Assembly: GCF_013911645.1 (NCBI RefSeq)
Contig: NZ_JACESV010000003.1
Coordinates: 186,001-250,000, forward strand
DNA length: 64,000 nt
Direction of reading: 5' to 3'
Source: Allomuricauda sp.
Lineage (GTDB): Bacteria; Bacteroidota; Bacteroidia; Flavobacteriales; Flavobacteriaceae
Shown piece by piece: positions 27,535 through 35,877 of this stretch (positions are counted from its first letter, which is position 1; the number at the start of each line of letters is the position of its first letter). A program made the position numbers and the translations under genes. The notes beneath the pieces are model-generated. The model was given only the letters and a program-made list of their open reading frames with translations. It did no database searches and had not been told where the DNA came from.

Positions 27535-27834
27535 TTTAGAATCTGATAAAAATTGCACGAATTAGCACAAATAAGGCGTCTGTCGAATCGAGCTGGTGCC
27601 CTAGTGCAGTCGAAGGGGTAGTCCGTTATCCGATAAAAGGGTAAAAGGTCTTGACACGAATTGCACGAATTTTCTCGAATACTGCATTTGTCACATCGAG
27701 CGCCCGCCTGCCGGACGGGCAGGCAGTCGAGATGTCTTAAAAAGTAAAGTTTTCTCAATCGATGCAAAGCATCTCATTCCGAAATGACTTTTCATCGTCA
27801 TGTTGAACTGGTTTCAGCATCTCAGTCCGAAATG
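27535..27834. repeat. Intergenic dispersed palindromic repeats
   Basis: This gap is built almost wholly of repeats. At 27696-27734 is a GC-rich hairpin element (core GCCTGCCGGACGGGCAGGC inside TCGAG...TCGAGAT); its inverted copy is at 52158-52196. At 27751-27834 is an element whose reverse complement closely matches 49771-49850 (shared GAGATGCT-AAACCAGTTCA and AGTCATTTCG blocks). The right end runs into the 3' end of the fatty acid hydroxylase gene, supplying its stop codon. Confidence 0.8.
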
Positions 27835-28670
27835 ATTTCTTGATTTTCCGTGGTCGGTCTACGGTATTTGTGAAATGGTTGTTTTAGCAAACCTTTAATG
27901 CTGCTGTTTTCCTTTTCATCGGGAAAGGTATCCACTCCGTAAACAATATCTTTTACGTCCATCGACATGTACGTGCCAAATAGTCTGTCCCAAATGGAGA
28001 AAATGTTTCCGTAGTTGGAATCGGTATAAGGTAACTGATAATGATGGTGCACTTTGTGCATATCAGGGCTTACGATTATCCAACTGATCGCATTGTCCAC
28101 CCTTTTTGGCAAACGAATATTAGCGTGATTGAACTGTGAGAACACCACGGATAAACTTTGATACAACATAATGATACCAATGGGCGCGCCTACAAGTATA
28201 ACACCCGCCAAAGTAAATGCATACCGAATCAAACTTTCCAATGGATGGTGCCTGTTGGCGGTCGTGGTATCCACATTGTGATCGGAATGGTGTACTAAAT
28301 GAACCATCCACAAAGGTTTTACTTTGTGTTCTACCCAATGGGCCGCATAAGCACCTATCAAATCCAAAAGCATCACCCCGAGCAAAACATAAAGCCACAA
28401 AGGCATCTCTGGAAGCCAGTTAATGATACCAAATTGGTTTTCCACCGCCCAATCCGATGATTTTAACAACAAAAATGCCAGCGGAAAATTCACGATAATT
28501 GTGGTCAACGTAAAAAAGAAGTTGGGAACGGAATGTCGCCATTTTTTATAGGGAACATTGAAAAGTGGTACCACACCTTCCAAAATCCAGAAAAAAGTGA
28601 TTCCGCCCACCAAAATCAGGCTGCGGTGCCAAGAGGGAATGTTCTCGAAATAAGAAATCAGTTGCTCCAT
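27822..28670 (-). CDS. Sterol desaturase / fatty acid hydroxylase family membrane protein
   Basis: A 282-aa membrane di-iron oxygenase. The His boxes are clear: HWVEHKVKPLWMVHLVHHSD near 115-135, then NRHHPLE near 143 and HKVHHHY near 208. Four or more hydrophobic segments flank them. Relatives hydroxylate or desaturate fatty acids, sterols or carotenoids in the membrane; the substrate is not predictable. The last codons and the stop fall in a dispersed repeat, so the C-terminal residues (about ISD) may have been rewritten by repeat insertion. A weak link with the next gene is possible, as both lie on the same strand 21 bases apart. Confidence 0.87.
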   Translation of the reverse strand: MEQLISYFENIPSWHRSLILVGGITFFWILEGVVPLFNVPYKKWRHSVPNFFFTLTTIIVNFPLAFLLLKSSDWAVENQFGIINWLPEMPLWLYVLLGVMLLDLIGAYAAHWVEHKVKPLWMVHLVHHSDHNVDTTTANRHHPLESLIRYAFTLAGVILVGAPIGIIMLYQSLSVVFSQFNHANIRLPKRVDNAISWIIVSPDMHKVHHHYQLPYTDSNYGNIFSIWDRLFGTYMSMDVKDIVYGVDTFPDEKENSSIKGLLKQPFHKYRRPTTENQEIISD

Positions 28671-28691
28671 TCCTTCAAATATAGCAAATCA

Positions 28692-29186
28692 TTAAAATTT
28701 TATGGATTTTTTCATCTCCTCCACAATATTATAAGCTGCGGGACAAATTGCTACATTTTTTAAGGTAAGGTTGGTTATCTGTTGGAACTTTTTCCTATCC
28801 GTATGCGGAAATTCGCGGCAGGCTTTAGGTCGAACATCGTAAATAGAACAGTAATTATCGGCCCCTAAAAAAGTACAAGGAACAGCTTGAAGCACATAGT
28901 CGTTTTCTTCATCAACCCTTAAATATTCATCTATAAACTGGGAGGGTTTCATTCTAAAATGCTTAGAAATCCTGTTAATATCAGCATTGGTGAAAAGTGG
29001 GCCCGTAGTTTTACAGCAATTGGCACATGTTAGGCAATCCGTGCGCTCAAATTCCGCTTCGTGCAGTTCTTGCATGGTATAATCCAGGTCTTTGGGAGGA
29101 CGCTTTTTTAACTTGGCAAAAAACTTTTTGTTCTCAGAATGTTTCTCCTTGGCCCTTTGTGGTAAATCACTGAGTATTTCATCCAT
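28692..29186 (-). CDS. YkgJ-family cysteine-cluster protein
   Basis: A 164-aa cytoplasmic protein with the YkgJ/UPF0153 zinc- or iron-binding cysteine cluster: CLTCANCC near 55, VPCTFL near 101, YCSIYDVRPKACREFP near 112. Nine or so Cys in this spacing bind a metal centre. The family's biochemical role is unknown. It precedes the fatty acid hydroxylase gene by 21 bases on the same strand, so the two are likely co-transcribed; a metal-delivery link to the di-iron enzyme is conceivable but unsupported. Confidence 0.82.
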   Translation of the reverse strand: MDEILSDLPQRAKEKHSENKKFFAKLKKRPPKDLDYTMQELHEAEFERTDCLTCANCCKTTGPLFTNADINRISKHFRMKPSQFIDEYLRVDEENDYVLQAVPCTFLGADNYCSIYDVRPKACREFPHTDRKKFQQITNLTLKNVAICPAAYNIVEEMKKSIKF

Positions 29187-29247
29187 AACACAAACTTATC
29201 CATTTTAAGGCTTTCCAAACAATTAAAATCACACCTTTGTAAAATAA

Positions 29248-29967
29248 ATGCGAAACATGGCAGATGTTTTTGGAAGGGCCCTATTGGATTATCAAAAAGG
29301 GGACTATACGGAGGACATTAAAACGTATTCATCTTTAGATGAAGAAGATGTGATACCCGTTCCCTATTTGTTCCGAGAGTTTGATGAAATGCCCAAAATT
29401 GAACAAAAAGCACTTCAATTAGCTCGTGGAAAAGTCTTGGACATTGGTGCCGGTGCTGGAAGTCATGCCCTTTATCTACAAAACAAAGGATTTGATGTCA
29501 CCGCCTTGGACAATTCCGAAGGATGCATTGCCGTTTGCAAGGAAAGAGGCATCCGTTCAACAGTTGTGAGTGATGTTTTGGATTATGCCAATGAACGTTA
29601 CGATACCTTGCTTCTACTTATGAATGGCATTGGATTGGCAGGCAAACTGAACAATTTAAGCCGTTTTCTACTGCATTTGGCCTCATTATTGCAGCCCAAC
29701 GGACAGATTCTGTTGGATTCCAGCGATATTGTTTACATGTTTGAACAGGATGAAGATGGTGGTTACTGGATTCCCAATGATGGAACCTATTATGGCGAAG
29801 TAGTTTTTGAAATGGAATATAAAGGCCAAAAAGGCAAAGCATTTGATTGGGTTTACGTAGATTTCGATACCTTGCAAAACGCTAGCGAATCCAATGGATT
29901 GGATTGCGAACTTGTAATTTCTGGTGAGCATTTCGACTATTTGGCTAAGCTCACATTAAAGAAATAA
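29248..29967 (+). CDS. Class I SAM-dependent methyltransferase
   Basis: A 239-aa Rossmann-fold methyltransferase. Motif I is LDIGAGAGSHALYL near residue 66, the acidic end of beta-2 is in VTALDNSEG near 90, and motif post-III is around GQILLDSSDI near 152. There is no signal peptide or membrane segment. The substrate is unknown. It is divergent from the YkgJ-type gene and 41 bases upstream of a lipoprotein gene on the same strand. It carries no features that would narrow it to a pathway. Confidence 0.8.
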   Translation: MRNMADVFGRALLDYQKGDYTEDIKTYSSLDEEDVIPVPYLFREFDEMPKIEQKALQLARGKVLDIGAGAGSHALYLQNKGFDVTALDNSEGCIAVCKERGIRSTVVSDVLDYANERYDTLLLLMNGIGLAGKLNNLSRFLLHLASLLQPNGQILLDSSDIVYMFEQDEDGGYWIPNDGTYYGEVVFEMEYKGQKGKAFDWVYVDFDTLQNASESNGLDCELVISGEHFDYLAKLTLKK

Positions 29968-30008
29968 TAGTTTCCGATGCGGAACGTTTTAGTACATATT
30001 GACTTGTT

Positions 30009-30809
30009 ATGAAAAAAATTGCGCTTTACGCTTTATGTAGTTTTGGATTACTGATAAGCTGTTCCAAGGATTCGGATATCTCATCAGCGGATTCCACCAT
30101 TAACATTGACAAATCTGGAAATCGCCTGTCCACAGGGGCTTCTGCTAGAAACTTGTTATCCAATGATACTTTTGACAAACTTTTGATTGAAATTGATTAT
30201 GTCACCGGTTTTGCCCCCACCGCTGGAGCCATTGCCAATTTTGAGGAGTTTTTAAGGACGGACACCCACAAAGAAAACATTGAGCTTAAATATACTGCAC
30301 TATCCTCTCCGGATGAAGAAACATTGACCCTTGAAGAAGTTGTTGACCTTGAAAATGAAAACAGGGACGAGTATAACGATGGCTCAACATTGGCCATTTA
30401 TATTTACTTTGCCGATGCCCCTGCCGACAGCGACGATGATAGTGAAGGACTAGTAACCTTAGGAGCTGTGTATCGCAATACTTCCATGGTTATTTACGAA
30501 TCTACCGTAAAAAAAATAGCCAACAGCAGCACATCAGTAAGTACTGAAGAGGTTGAGACTGCCACGCTCTTGCATGAGTTCGGCCATTTATTCGGTCTGG
30601 TTAATTTGTCAACCCAATCCGTGAACGAGCACGAAGATCCCGAATCCGACAATCATTGCAATGTGGATGGCTGTTTAATGCGCTCGGAACTGGAATTTGG
30701 GTCTTCTTTGCTTAAACAAATGGAAAAAAATGCTTCCAAAGGCTTGGCTACCATTCCAGATTTGGGTCCCGAATGTATTTTGGACCTTCAGAAATATGGG
30801 GGGCGCTAA
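30009..30809 (+). CDS. Metzincin-like zinc metalloprotease lipoprotein
   Basis: A 266-aa lipoprotein (lipobox LISC at 15-18) with an extended zinc motif LLHEFGHLFGL near residue 192 and a Met-turn-like CLMRSELEFG near 220. The third ligand is probably His in NEHED a little further than in classic metzincins. It would be an outer membrane or surface protease. Similar short metalloprotease lipoproteins are widespread in flavobacteria without known substrates. The spacing between the HExxH helix and the next His, and the Cys pair in NHCNVDGCLM, are the odd points. Confidence 0.72.
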   Translation: MKKIALYALCSFGLLISCSKDSDISSADSTINIDKSGNRLSTGASARNLLSNDTFDKLLIEIDYVTGFAPTAGAIANFEEFLRTDTHKENIELKYTALSSPDEETLTLEEVVDLENENRDEYNDGSTLAIYIYFADAPADSDDDSEGLVTLGAVYRNTSMVIYESTVKKIANSSTSVSTEEVETATLLHEFGHLFGLVNLSTQSVNEHEDPESDNHCNVDGCLMRSELEFGSSLLKQMEKNASKGLATIPDLGPECILDLQKYGGR

Positions 30810-30818
30810 CCTTTTAGC

Positions 30819-31451
30819 TTAAGGAATATTCAAATACTTATGGGTCTGTAGGGAAACTCTCCATTTCGGATGCTTCATTACATAATCCACAATTTGCGGA
30901 ACCATTTTGTCACGAACGCTCCATTCGGGTTGTAGGTAGAGTATGCAATCATCACTTACTTGCGCAGCTTGTTCCTCGGCAAAAATAAAATCGTGCTTGT
31001 TGTAAATAATTACCTTAAGCTCGTGGGCTTTTTTATAAATATCGCCCACGGGAAGTTTGTTTTTTTTGGGAGATAGACAAATCCAATCCCAAACACCTGT
31101 CAAAGGGTAAGCTCCAGAGGTTTCGATATGAATCTTCATGTTTTTGGCCTTGAGACCTTCAGTTAGTGGCCCCATATCCCAAGTAAGCGGCTCACCTCCA
31201 GTAATTACTATGGTATCCGAATATTTTTCTGCATTGGCTATAATACTATCAATAGGTGTTGGGGGATGTGTTTCGGCATTCCAACTTTCCTTAACATCGC
31301 ACCAATGGCAACCCACATCGCAGCCGCCGATTCTTATAAAATAAGCAGCCGTACCTTTATGGTAACCTTCCCCTTGAATGGTATAAAATTCTTCCATCAG
31401 GGGCAGCATCAAGCCCTTTTCCACCAAATCCATCACGTTTTCTTCCATCAT
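30819..31451 (-). CDS. queE: 7-carboxy-7-deazaguanine synthase
   Basis: A 210-aa radical SAM enzyme; I use ATG at 31451 instead of an upstream GTG. The cluster motif CxxxCxxC is C44-C48-C51 in GGCDVGCHWCD, preceded by the substrate-binding YTIQGEG (23-29) and followed by ITGGEPL near 84. It converts 6-carboxytetrahydropterin to 7-carboxy-7-deazaguanine in queuosine/preQ0 synthesis. The CxxxCxxC variant spacing is standard for QueE. It is convergent with the metalloprotease gene (9 bases between ends) and 33 bases after the RidA-like gene end on the same strand. Other que genes are not in the window. Confidence 0.92.
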   Translation of the reverse strand: MMEENVMDLVEKGLMLPLMEEFYTIQGEGYHKGTAAYFIRIGGCDVGCHWCDVKESWNAETHPPTPIDSIIANAEKYSDTIVITGGEPLTWDMGPLTEGLKAKNMKIHIETSGAYPLTGVWDWICLSPKKNKLPVGDIYKKAHELKVIIYNKHDFIFAEEQAAQVSDDCILYLQPEWSVRDKMVPQIVDYVMKHPKWRVSLQTHKYLNIP

Positions 31452-31484
31452 GGTGCAAAGATAATTCACTTCTATGGTTTGGCC

Positions 31485-31937
31485 CTATTTTACGGCAATA
31501 ACATCAATTTCTATGCTACCGTTGGCTGCAATGCCTTTAGCTGCAAAGGTGGTTCTTGCTGGTTTTTTGGTGAAATATTGGGTATAAATTTCATTAAAGG
31601 CCGCAAAATCATCAATATCGGCCAAAATCACGGTGCATTTTACCACATGGTCCAAGGTCATATCATACTGCACCAAAACGGCCTCAATATTTTTAATGGC
31701 CTGTTCAGTTTCTGCTTTGACCCCGCCTTTAACAAGCGTGCGAGTCGTATGGTCCATCCCTATCTGGCCAGCCAAAAAGTACATATTGCCAGCCTGTACC
31801 ACATCACTAAAAGGAGCGTTTTGTTTTTTGGGCTCATGCGACTTATGGAAAATAATCTCGGTGGTTTCTTGTGCATAGGAAGTGGCCATTGCCCCGCTCA
31901 TCAAAATAGACAATATTGCATAGTGGAAAGGTTTCAT
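31485..31937 (-). CDS. Secreted RidA-family protein
   Basis: A 150-aa Rid/YjgF/UK114 protein. Family motifs are VVQAGNMYFLAGQIG near 45, VVKCTVILADIDDFAAFNEI near 98 and PARTTFAAKGIAANGSIEID at 125-144, where the Arg and Glu expected for imine deamination are present. Unlike cytosolic RidA it has a cleavable signal peptide (MKPFHYAILSILMSGAMATS), so it should act in the periplasm. Substrate unknown; 2-aminoacrylate detoxification is unlikely outside the cytosol. It is upstream of queE on the same strand. Confidence 0.85.
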   Translation of the reverse strand: MKPFHYAILSILMSGAMATSYAQETTEIIFHKSHEPKKQNAPFSDVVQAGNMYFLAGQIGMDHTTRTLVKGGVKAETEQAIKNIEAVLVQYDMTLDHVVKCTVILADIDDFAAFNEIYTQYFTKKPARTTFAAKGIAANGSIEIDVIAVK

Positions 31938-31993
31938 AATCTCATTTTTAGTTTTGCTTAAAATTACCCTATTTTTATCGGAAATTGAACAGG

Positions 31994-33496
31994 ATGGGCA
32001 GCAAAGAAGAATTCTTTGAACACATAGAACAAGGCTACACCACTAAGGGCGATTACATAACCTTGGGTGCCGGAATGTTGGATGGCGAAACCATGACCAA
32101 CGCTTACATTAAGGTTCCCTTAAAAATGATGAATCGCCACGGCCTAATTGCAGGGGCAACGGGAACCGGAAAGACAAAATCGCTACAAGTACTGGCCGAA
32201 AACCTATCCGATAAAGGGATTCCCGTATTGCTCATGGACCTTAAAGGCGACCTTAGTGGCATTGCCAAGCCCAGCCCTGGACATCCAAAAATTGATGAGC
32301 GTCAAGAAAAAATAGGCCTTCCGTTTGAAGCCAAGGGGTTTCCCGTGGAAATCATGTCACTTTCTGAACAGCACGGTGTTCGCTTGCGGGCCACGGTATC
32401 GGAGTTTGGGCCTGTGCTGCTTTCCAGAATCTTGGACCTGAGCGTTACCCAAGAAGGTATTGTTGCCGTAATATTCAAATATTGTGATGACAACAAGCTG
32501 CCACTCCTTGACCTCAAGGATTTTAAAAAAGTACTGCAGTATGCCACTGGCGAAGGGAAAGAGGAGTTCCGAAAAGAGTACGGTCGTATTTCAACCAGTT
32601 CCACAGGAACCATTTTGAGAAAAATTATTGAACTGGAGCAGCAAGGTGCCGACCTCTTTTTTGGGGAAAAATCCTTTGATGTGGAAGATTTGGTCCGAAT
32701 TGACGAAAACGGTCGTGGCTATGTGAACATTATCCGTTTGACAGATATCCAAGACCGTCCAAAACTCTTCTCGACCTTTATGTTGAGTCTTTTGGCTGAA
32801 ATCTACTCCACTTTTCCCGAACAAGGGGACAGCGACAGACCTGAATTGGTGCTGTTCATAGATGAAGCCCACCTGATTTTTGACAATGCCAGCAAAGCAC
32901 TTTTGGACCAGATTGAAAGTATTGTGAAACTAATTCGCTCCAAGGGAATCGGGCTTTATTTTGTAACCCAAAACCCAACCGATGTACCGGACGACGTTTT
33001 AGCGCAGTTGGGCTTGAAAGTTCAGCATGCGCTCCGCGCCTTTACCGCCAAAGACCGAAAGGCGATAAAGCTTACGGCACAGAATTACCCAATTTCCGAA
33101 TTTTATGATACCGCCCAAGTGCTTACTTCATTGGGGACTGGAGAGGCTTTGGTATCCGCCTTGGACGAAAAAGGACGCCCAATGCCATTGGCAGCAACAA
33201 TGATGCGAGCGCCGATGAGCCGCATGGATATTTTGAACGATAATGAGATAAAAGATGTACTGGGCCAGTCCAAATTAATTAAAAAATACAATGAGGAGAT
33301 AGACCGTGAAAGTGCCTACGAAATCCTCTCCGAAAAGATTGAAAGAGCCGAAATAGAAGCCGAAAAAGAGGAAAAATCAACATCCCGAAGGTCTTCCAGC
33401 AGAAGAAGCACCCGAATGAATCCTGTGGTTAAAGTTTTGACCAGTGCTACATTCATCAGGGGTGTTTTAGGAGTATTAAAAAAAGTGATTCGATAA
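31994..33496 (+). CDS. HerA-like helicase/ATPase (DUF853)
   Basis: A 500-aa ATPase of the DUF853 HerA/FtsK-related family; ATG at 31994 is preferred to a TTG three codons earlier. Walker A is GATGTGKTKS near 54, Walker B is LVLFIDEAHLIF near 290, and a sensor-like FVTQNP lies near 333. An Arg/Ser-rich tail (about 465-482) precedes a short hydrophobic-basic C-terminus. The family is widespread and annotated as helicase HerA-like, but its DNA substrate and partners are not known; no NurA-type nuclease gene is next to it. A lipoprotein gene follows 5 bases downstream. Confidence 0.83.
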   Translation: MGSKEEFFEHIEQGYTTKGDYITLGAGMLDGETMTNAYIKVPLKMMNRHGLIAGATGTGKTKSLQVLAENLSDKGIPVLLMDLKGDLSGIAKPSPGHPKIDERQEKIGLPFEAKGFPVEIMSLSEQHGVRLRATVSEFGPVLLSRILDLSVTQEGIVAVIFKYCDDNKLPLLDLKDFKKVLQYATGEGKEEFRKEYGRISTSSTGTILRKIIELEQQGADLFFGEKSFDVEDLVRIDENGRGYVNIIRLTDIQDRPKLFSTFMLSLLAEIYSTFPEQGDSDRPELVLFIDEAHLIFDNASKALLDQIESIVKLIRSKGIGLYFVTQNPTDVPDDVLAQLGLKVQHALRAFTAKDRKAIKLTAQNYPISEFYDTAQVLTSLGTGEALVSALDEKGRPMPLAATMMRAPMSRMDILNDNEIKDVLGQSKLIKKYNEEIDRESAYEILSEKIERAEIEAEKEEKSTSRRSSSRRSTRMNPVVKVLTSATFIRGVLGVLKKVIR

Positions 33497-33501
33497 TATA
33501 T

Positions 33502-34050
33502 ATGAAAAAGACAAGCCGAGCAATTGCCCTGTTTTTCGGGGTTGCATTAATTCATTCTTGCCAAAAAGATACCACATTCTTGATTACGGAAACCAGTGTT
33601 GGCCCTTTGACCCAGACCACCAAGGTCGGTGAATTGGAAAGCACCTTTGTAAAAGATTCCGTTGTTGGAGACACAGCCCGAATCAACTTGGGTACATCCG
33701 CCAAAAAAATCGAAGTGTTTGAAAAAGGGGGCAAACATCTTCTGACCCTGACCCCAAATGCTGATAGCATTCCTACTGTTCAGAATGTTAGAATATTGGA
33801 TTCCAGATATGTATCAGAAAAAGGAATTGGGCTTCAAAGCACTTTTAAGGATATCCAGAACAAATACGATATCAAAAAAATTGTGACGACCTTAAACAGT
33901 ATTGTGGTTTTTCCAAAAGGTAGCAATCTTTATTTTACCATTGACAAGGAAGAGTTGCCTGAGAGTTTACGCTACTCAACTTCGGATATTGAAGCGGTAC
34001 AAATACCGGACAATGCCAAAATTAAATATTTGATGTTGGGATGGGAATAG
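33502..34050 (+). CDS. Hypothetical lipoprotein
   Basis: A 182-aa protein with signal peptide and lipobox LIHSC (Cys20). The mature part looks mostly beta with no enzymatic motif. I do not recognise the family. It starts 5 bases after the HerA-like ATPase stop, so the two are very likely co-transcribed, although an outer membrane lipoprotein and a cytosolic ATPase make an unlikely functional pair. Content such as VGPLTQTTKVGELESTF and repeated Lys/Asp suggests a periplasm-facing domain. Confidence 0.7.
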   Translation: MKKTSRAIALFFGVALIHSCQKDTTFLITETSVGPLTQTTKVGELESTFVKDSVVGDTARINLGTSAKKIEVFEKGGKHLLTLTPNADSIPTVQNVRILDSRYVSEKGIGLQSTFKDIQNKYDIKKIVTTLNSIVVFPKGSNLYFTIDKEELPESLRYSTSDIEAVQIPDNAKIKYLMLGWE

Positions 34051-34060
34051 TTCAACCGGG

Positions 34061-34483
34061 TTAAAGCAAGCCGAATTTTTCGCGATTGGCCAAAACCTTT
34101 GGGCTGTTATCGTGCATCCATTCGGCCAACTCCAGAAGTTTTTCCACATAAGACTGTCCAAAATCCGTAAGACTGTACTCTACACGGATAGGCACTTCCG
34201 CATACGCCTTACGAGCAATGTAACCGTCCGCCTCAAGAACTTTTAAGCGCTGGCTCAATACCTTATTGGATATTCCGTAGACGTATTTCTTGAGTTTGTT
34301 GAACCGGAGTAAAGGAAAATATCCAAGCCAAAGAAGAATCAATATACTCCATTGGTCAGAAGCTACGGACATTACATCGCGAACCGGGCATAATTCGGGC
34401 GGGTTCTTGTAATCTATATGTCCAAACATTTTTTCTAATTTTTTTACCGTCCTAATTTTCTGATTATCAGCAATAGTTTCCAT
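34061..34483 (-). CDS. HxlR-family transcriptional regulator
   Basis: A 140-aa winged-helix regulator. The N-terminal Cys of the family is in ELCPVRDVMSV near 32, followed by the DNA-binding helices (LRFNKLKKYVYGISNKVLSQ near 60) and the wing (VPIRVEYSLTDFG near 95). HxlR proteins sense electrophiles or oxidants, often through this Cys, and repress a divergent detoxification gene. It is divergent from an alpha/beta hydrolase gene with a 97-base gap holding an inverted repeat. Likely targets are the hydrolase, the VOC protein and itself. Confidence 0.88.
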   Translation of the reverse strand: METIADNQKIRTVKKLEKMFGHIDYKNPPELCPVRDVMSVASDQWSILILLWLGYFPLLRFNKLKKYVYGISNKVLSQRLKVLEADGYIARKAYAEVPIRVEYSLTDFGQSYVEKLLELAEWMHDNSPKVLANREKFGLL

Positions 34484-34559
34484 TTACACACTTAGTTTTC
34501 AATCCGTCACTTCTTTTGTTTTCTAAAATGAATATGTACTTTTAGTATCAAATTAAGAG

Positions 34560-34581
34560 TAAGTTACAAAAAGTAACCTTA
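34560..34581. promoter_or_regulatory. Putative HxlR-type operator
   Basis: An inverted repeat with perfect arms GTTAC-5 bases-GTAAC (34563-34577), extendable as TAAG(T)TAC...GTAACCTTA, directly abuts the hydrolase ATG at 34581. Its position between the divergent regulator and hydrolase genes fits a repressor site. Confidence 0.5.
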
Positions 34582-35420
34582 TGAAAAAACTGCTCAATAA
34601 AATACTTCCATTGGCCTACGGGCAATACTATAATGCGTATACGCTAGTTGCACCCCAAAAAGCAGCCGATAGTGCTTTTCATTTGTTTTGCACAGTCAGA
34701 AAAGGGAGGGTTAGACCGGAACAAGCAGCCTATTTGGACGGAGCCAAACTGGCCATTGAAGAGGTTGCCGAGCATAAAATACAATCGTATCATTGGCCTG
34801 GGAACAAAGAAACCGTTTTGTTGGTCCATGGTTGGGAGAGCAACACCTTTAGATGGCGCAACCTTATCAAAAAACTTAGGGAGGCCGATTTTAACATTAT
34901 TGCTTTTGATGCTCCTTCGCATGGCTATTCTTCCGGAAAGCACTTGTATGTGCCTTTGTATGAGGAAGCTGTAAACTATATGGTGACAAAGTACAATCCA
35001 AAACACCTGATTGGACATTCGGTGGGAGGTATGACCATTATTTACAACCAATATAAAAATCCAAGTACCCATGTTGAAAAAATGGTCACCATTGGTTCTC
35101 CATCGGAATTCTACGAGATTATGGAGCACTTTCAAGATTTATTAAAGTTCAATAATAGGGTGATGAAACATTTGGATAAGTACATATACAACCGCTTCGG
35201 ATTCCGGATTGATGAGTTTTCCACTTCCAAATTTGCACAATCCATCAGCAAAAAAGGGTTGTTGTTTCATGATAGGCATGACAACATTACACCTTACCAT
35301 GCATCGGTTGCAGTAAATAAAAATTGGAAAGACAGTACGTTGGTAAGTACCGAGGGCTTGGGACATTCCATGCACCAAGACGATGTGAACGACCAAATCA
35401 TATCTTTTTTGGAAGCTTGA
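34581..35420 (+). CDS. Alpha/beta hydrolase
   Basis: A 279-aa alpha/beta hydrolase without signal peptide. The oxyanion region is VLLVHGWESNTFRW near 74, the nucleophile elbow GHSVGG near 145 (Ser), and the late His is in GLGHSMHQDD near 260; a candidate Asp lies in HDRHDNITP near 233. An esterase or thioesterase role is likely but the substrate is not predictable. It is divergent from an HxlR regulator and 33 bases upstream of a VOC-family gene, suggesting a small stress or electrophile-response unit. Confidence 0.83.
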   Translation: MKKLLNKILPLAYGQYYNAYTLVAPQKAADSAFHLFCTVRKGRVRPEQAAYLDGAKLAIEEVAEHKIQSYHWPGNKETVLLVHGWESNTFRWRNLIKKLREADFNIIAFDAPSHGYSSGKHLYVPLYEEAVNYMVTKYNPKHLIGHSVGGMTIIYNQYKNPSTHVEKMVTIGSPSEFYEIMEHFQDLLKFNNRVMKHLDKYIYNRFGFRIDEFSTSKFAQSISKKGLLFHDRHDNITPYHASVAVNKNWKDSTLVSTEGLGHSMHQDDVNDQIISFLEA

Positions 35421-35453
35421 TAAAGTTGTCCTAATTTTCAGAAAAAATAAACC

Positions 35454-35876
35454 ATGCAAAAAATACCCCCTTTTCATGTTGCCGTTCCGGTACACAATTT
35501 GGATGAATGTAGAATTTTTTACCGCGATGTGCTCGGGTGTGAAGAAGGTAGAAGTGCCGAACAATGGGTAGACTTTAACTTTTTTGGGCATCAATTCGTG
35601 ATTCATTATAAGCCAAAGTCCGAAGAAGACACGCACACCAACCCCGTTGATGGCAAAAATGTACCCGTGCCCCATTATGGTGTGGTTTTGCCATGGGATA
35701 CCTTTCAAACATTTTCCAAAACGTTAATAGAAAAGGGTATCGATTTTGTAATTGAACCTTACATTCGGTTTAAAGGGGAGCCCGGGGAACAGGCGACCAT
35801 GTTCTTTTTAGACCCTGCCGGAAATGCTTTGGAATTCAAGGCTTTTAAGGATATGGGGCAATTGTTTGCCAAGTAG
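35454..35876 (+). CDS. VOC-family (glyoxalase/dioxygenase fold) protein
   Basis: A 140-aa protein of the vicinal oxygen chelate superfamily: [20 protein letters not shown] at residues 6-25 begins the first beta-alpha-beta module, with a probable metal His at [19 protein letters not shown] near 115 supplies the C-terminal Glu ligand. Such proteins include glyoxalases, ring-cleavage dioxygenases and thiol-dependent resistance enzymes. It follows the hydrolase by 33 bases and would be in the same HxlR-controlled unit. Confidence 0.85.
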   Translation: MQKIPPFHVAVPVHNLDECRIFYRDVLGCEEGRSAEQWVDFNFFGHQFVIHYKPKSEEDTHTNPVDGKNVPVPHYGVVLPWDTFQTFSKTLIEKGIDFVIEPYIRFKGEPGEQATMFFLDPAGNALEFKAFKDMGQLFAK

Positions 35877-35877
35877 A

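Noticed and set aside
27535..27821. Repeat-rich gap as a remnant insertion sequence
   Set aside because: No transposase fragment or target-site duplication could be seen; only short palindromic repeats.
31266..31961. 231-codon plus-strand ORF opposite queE and ridA
   Set aside because: Antisense shadow spanning two well-supported genes.
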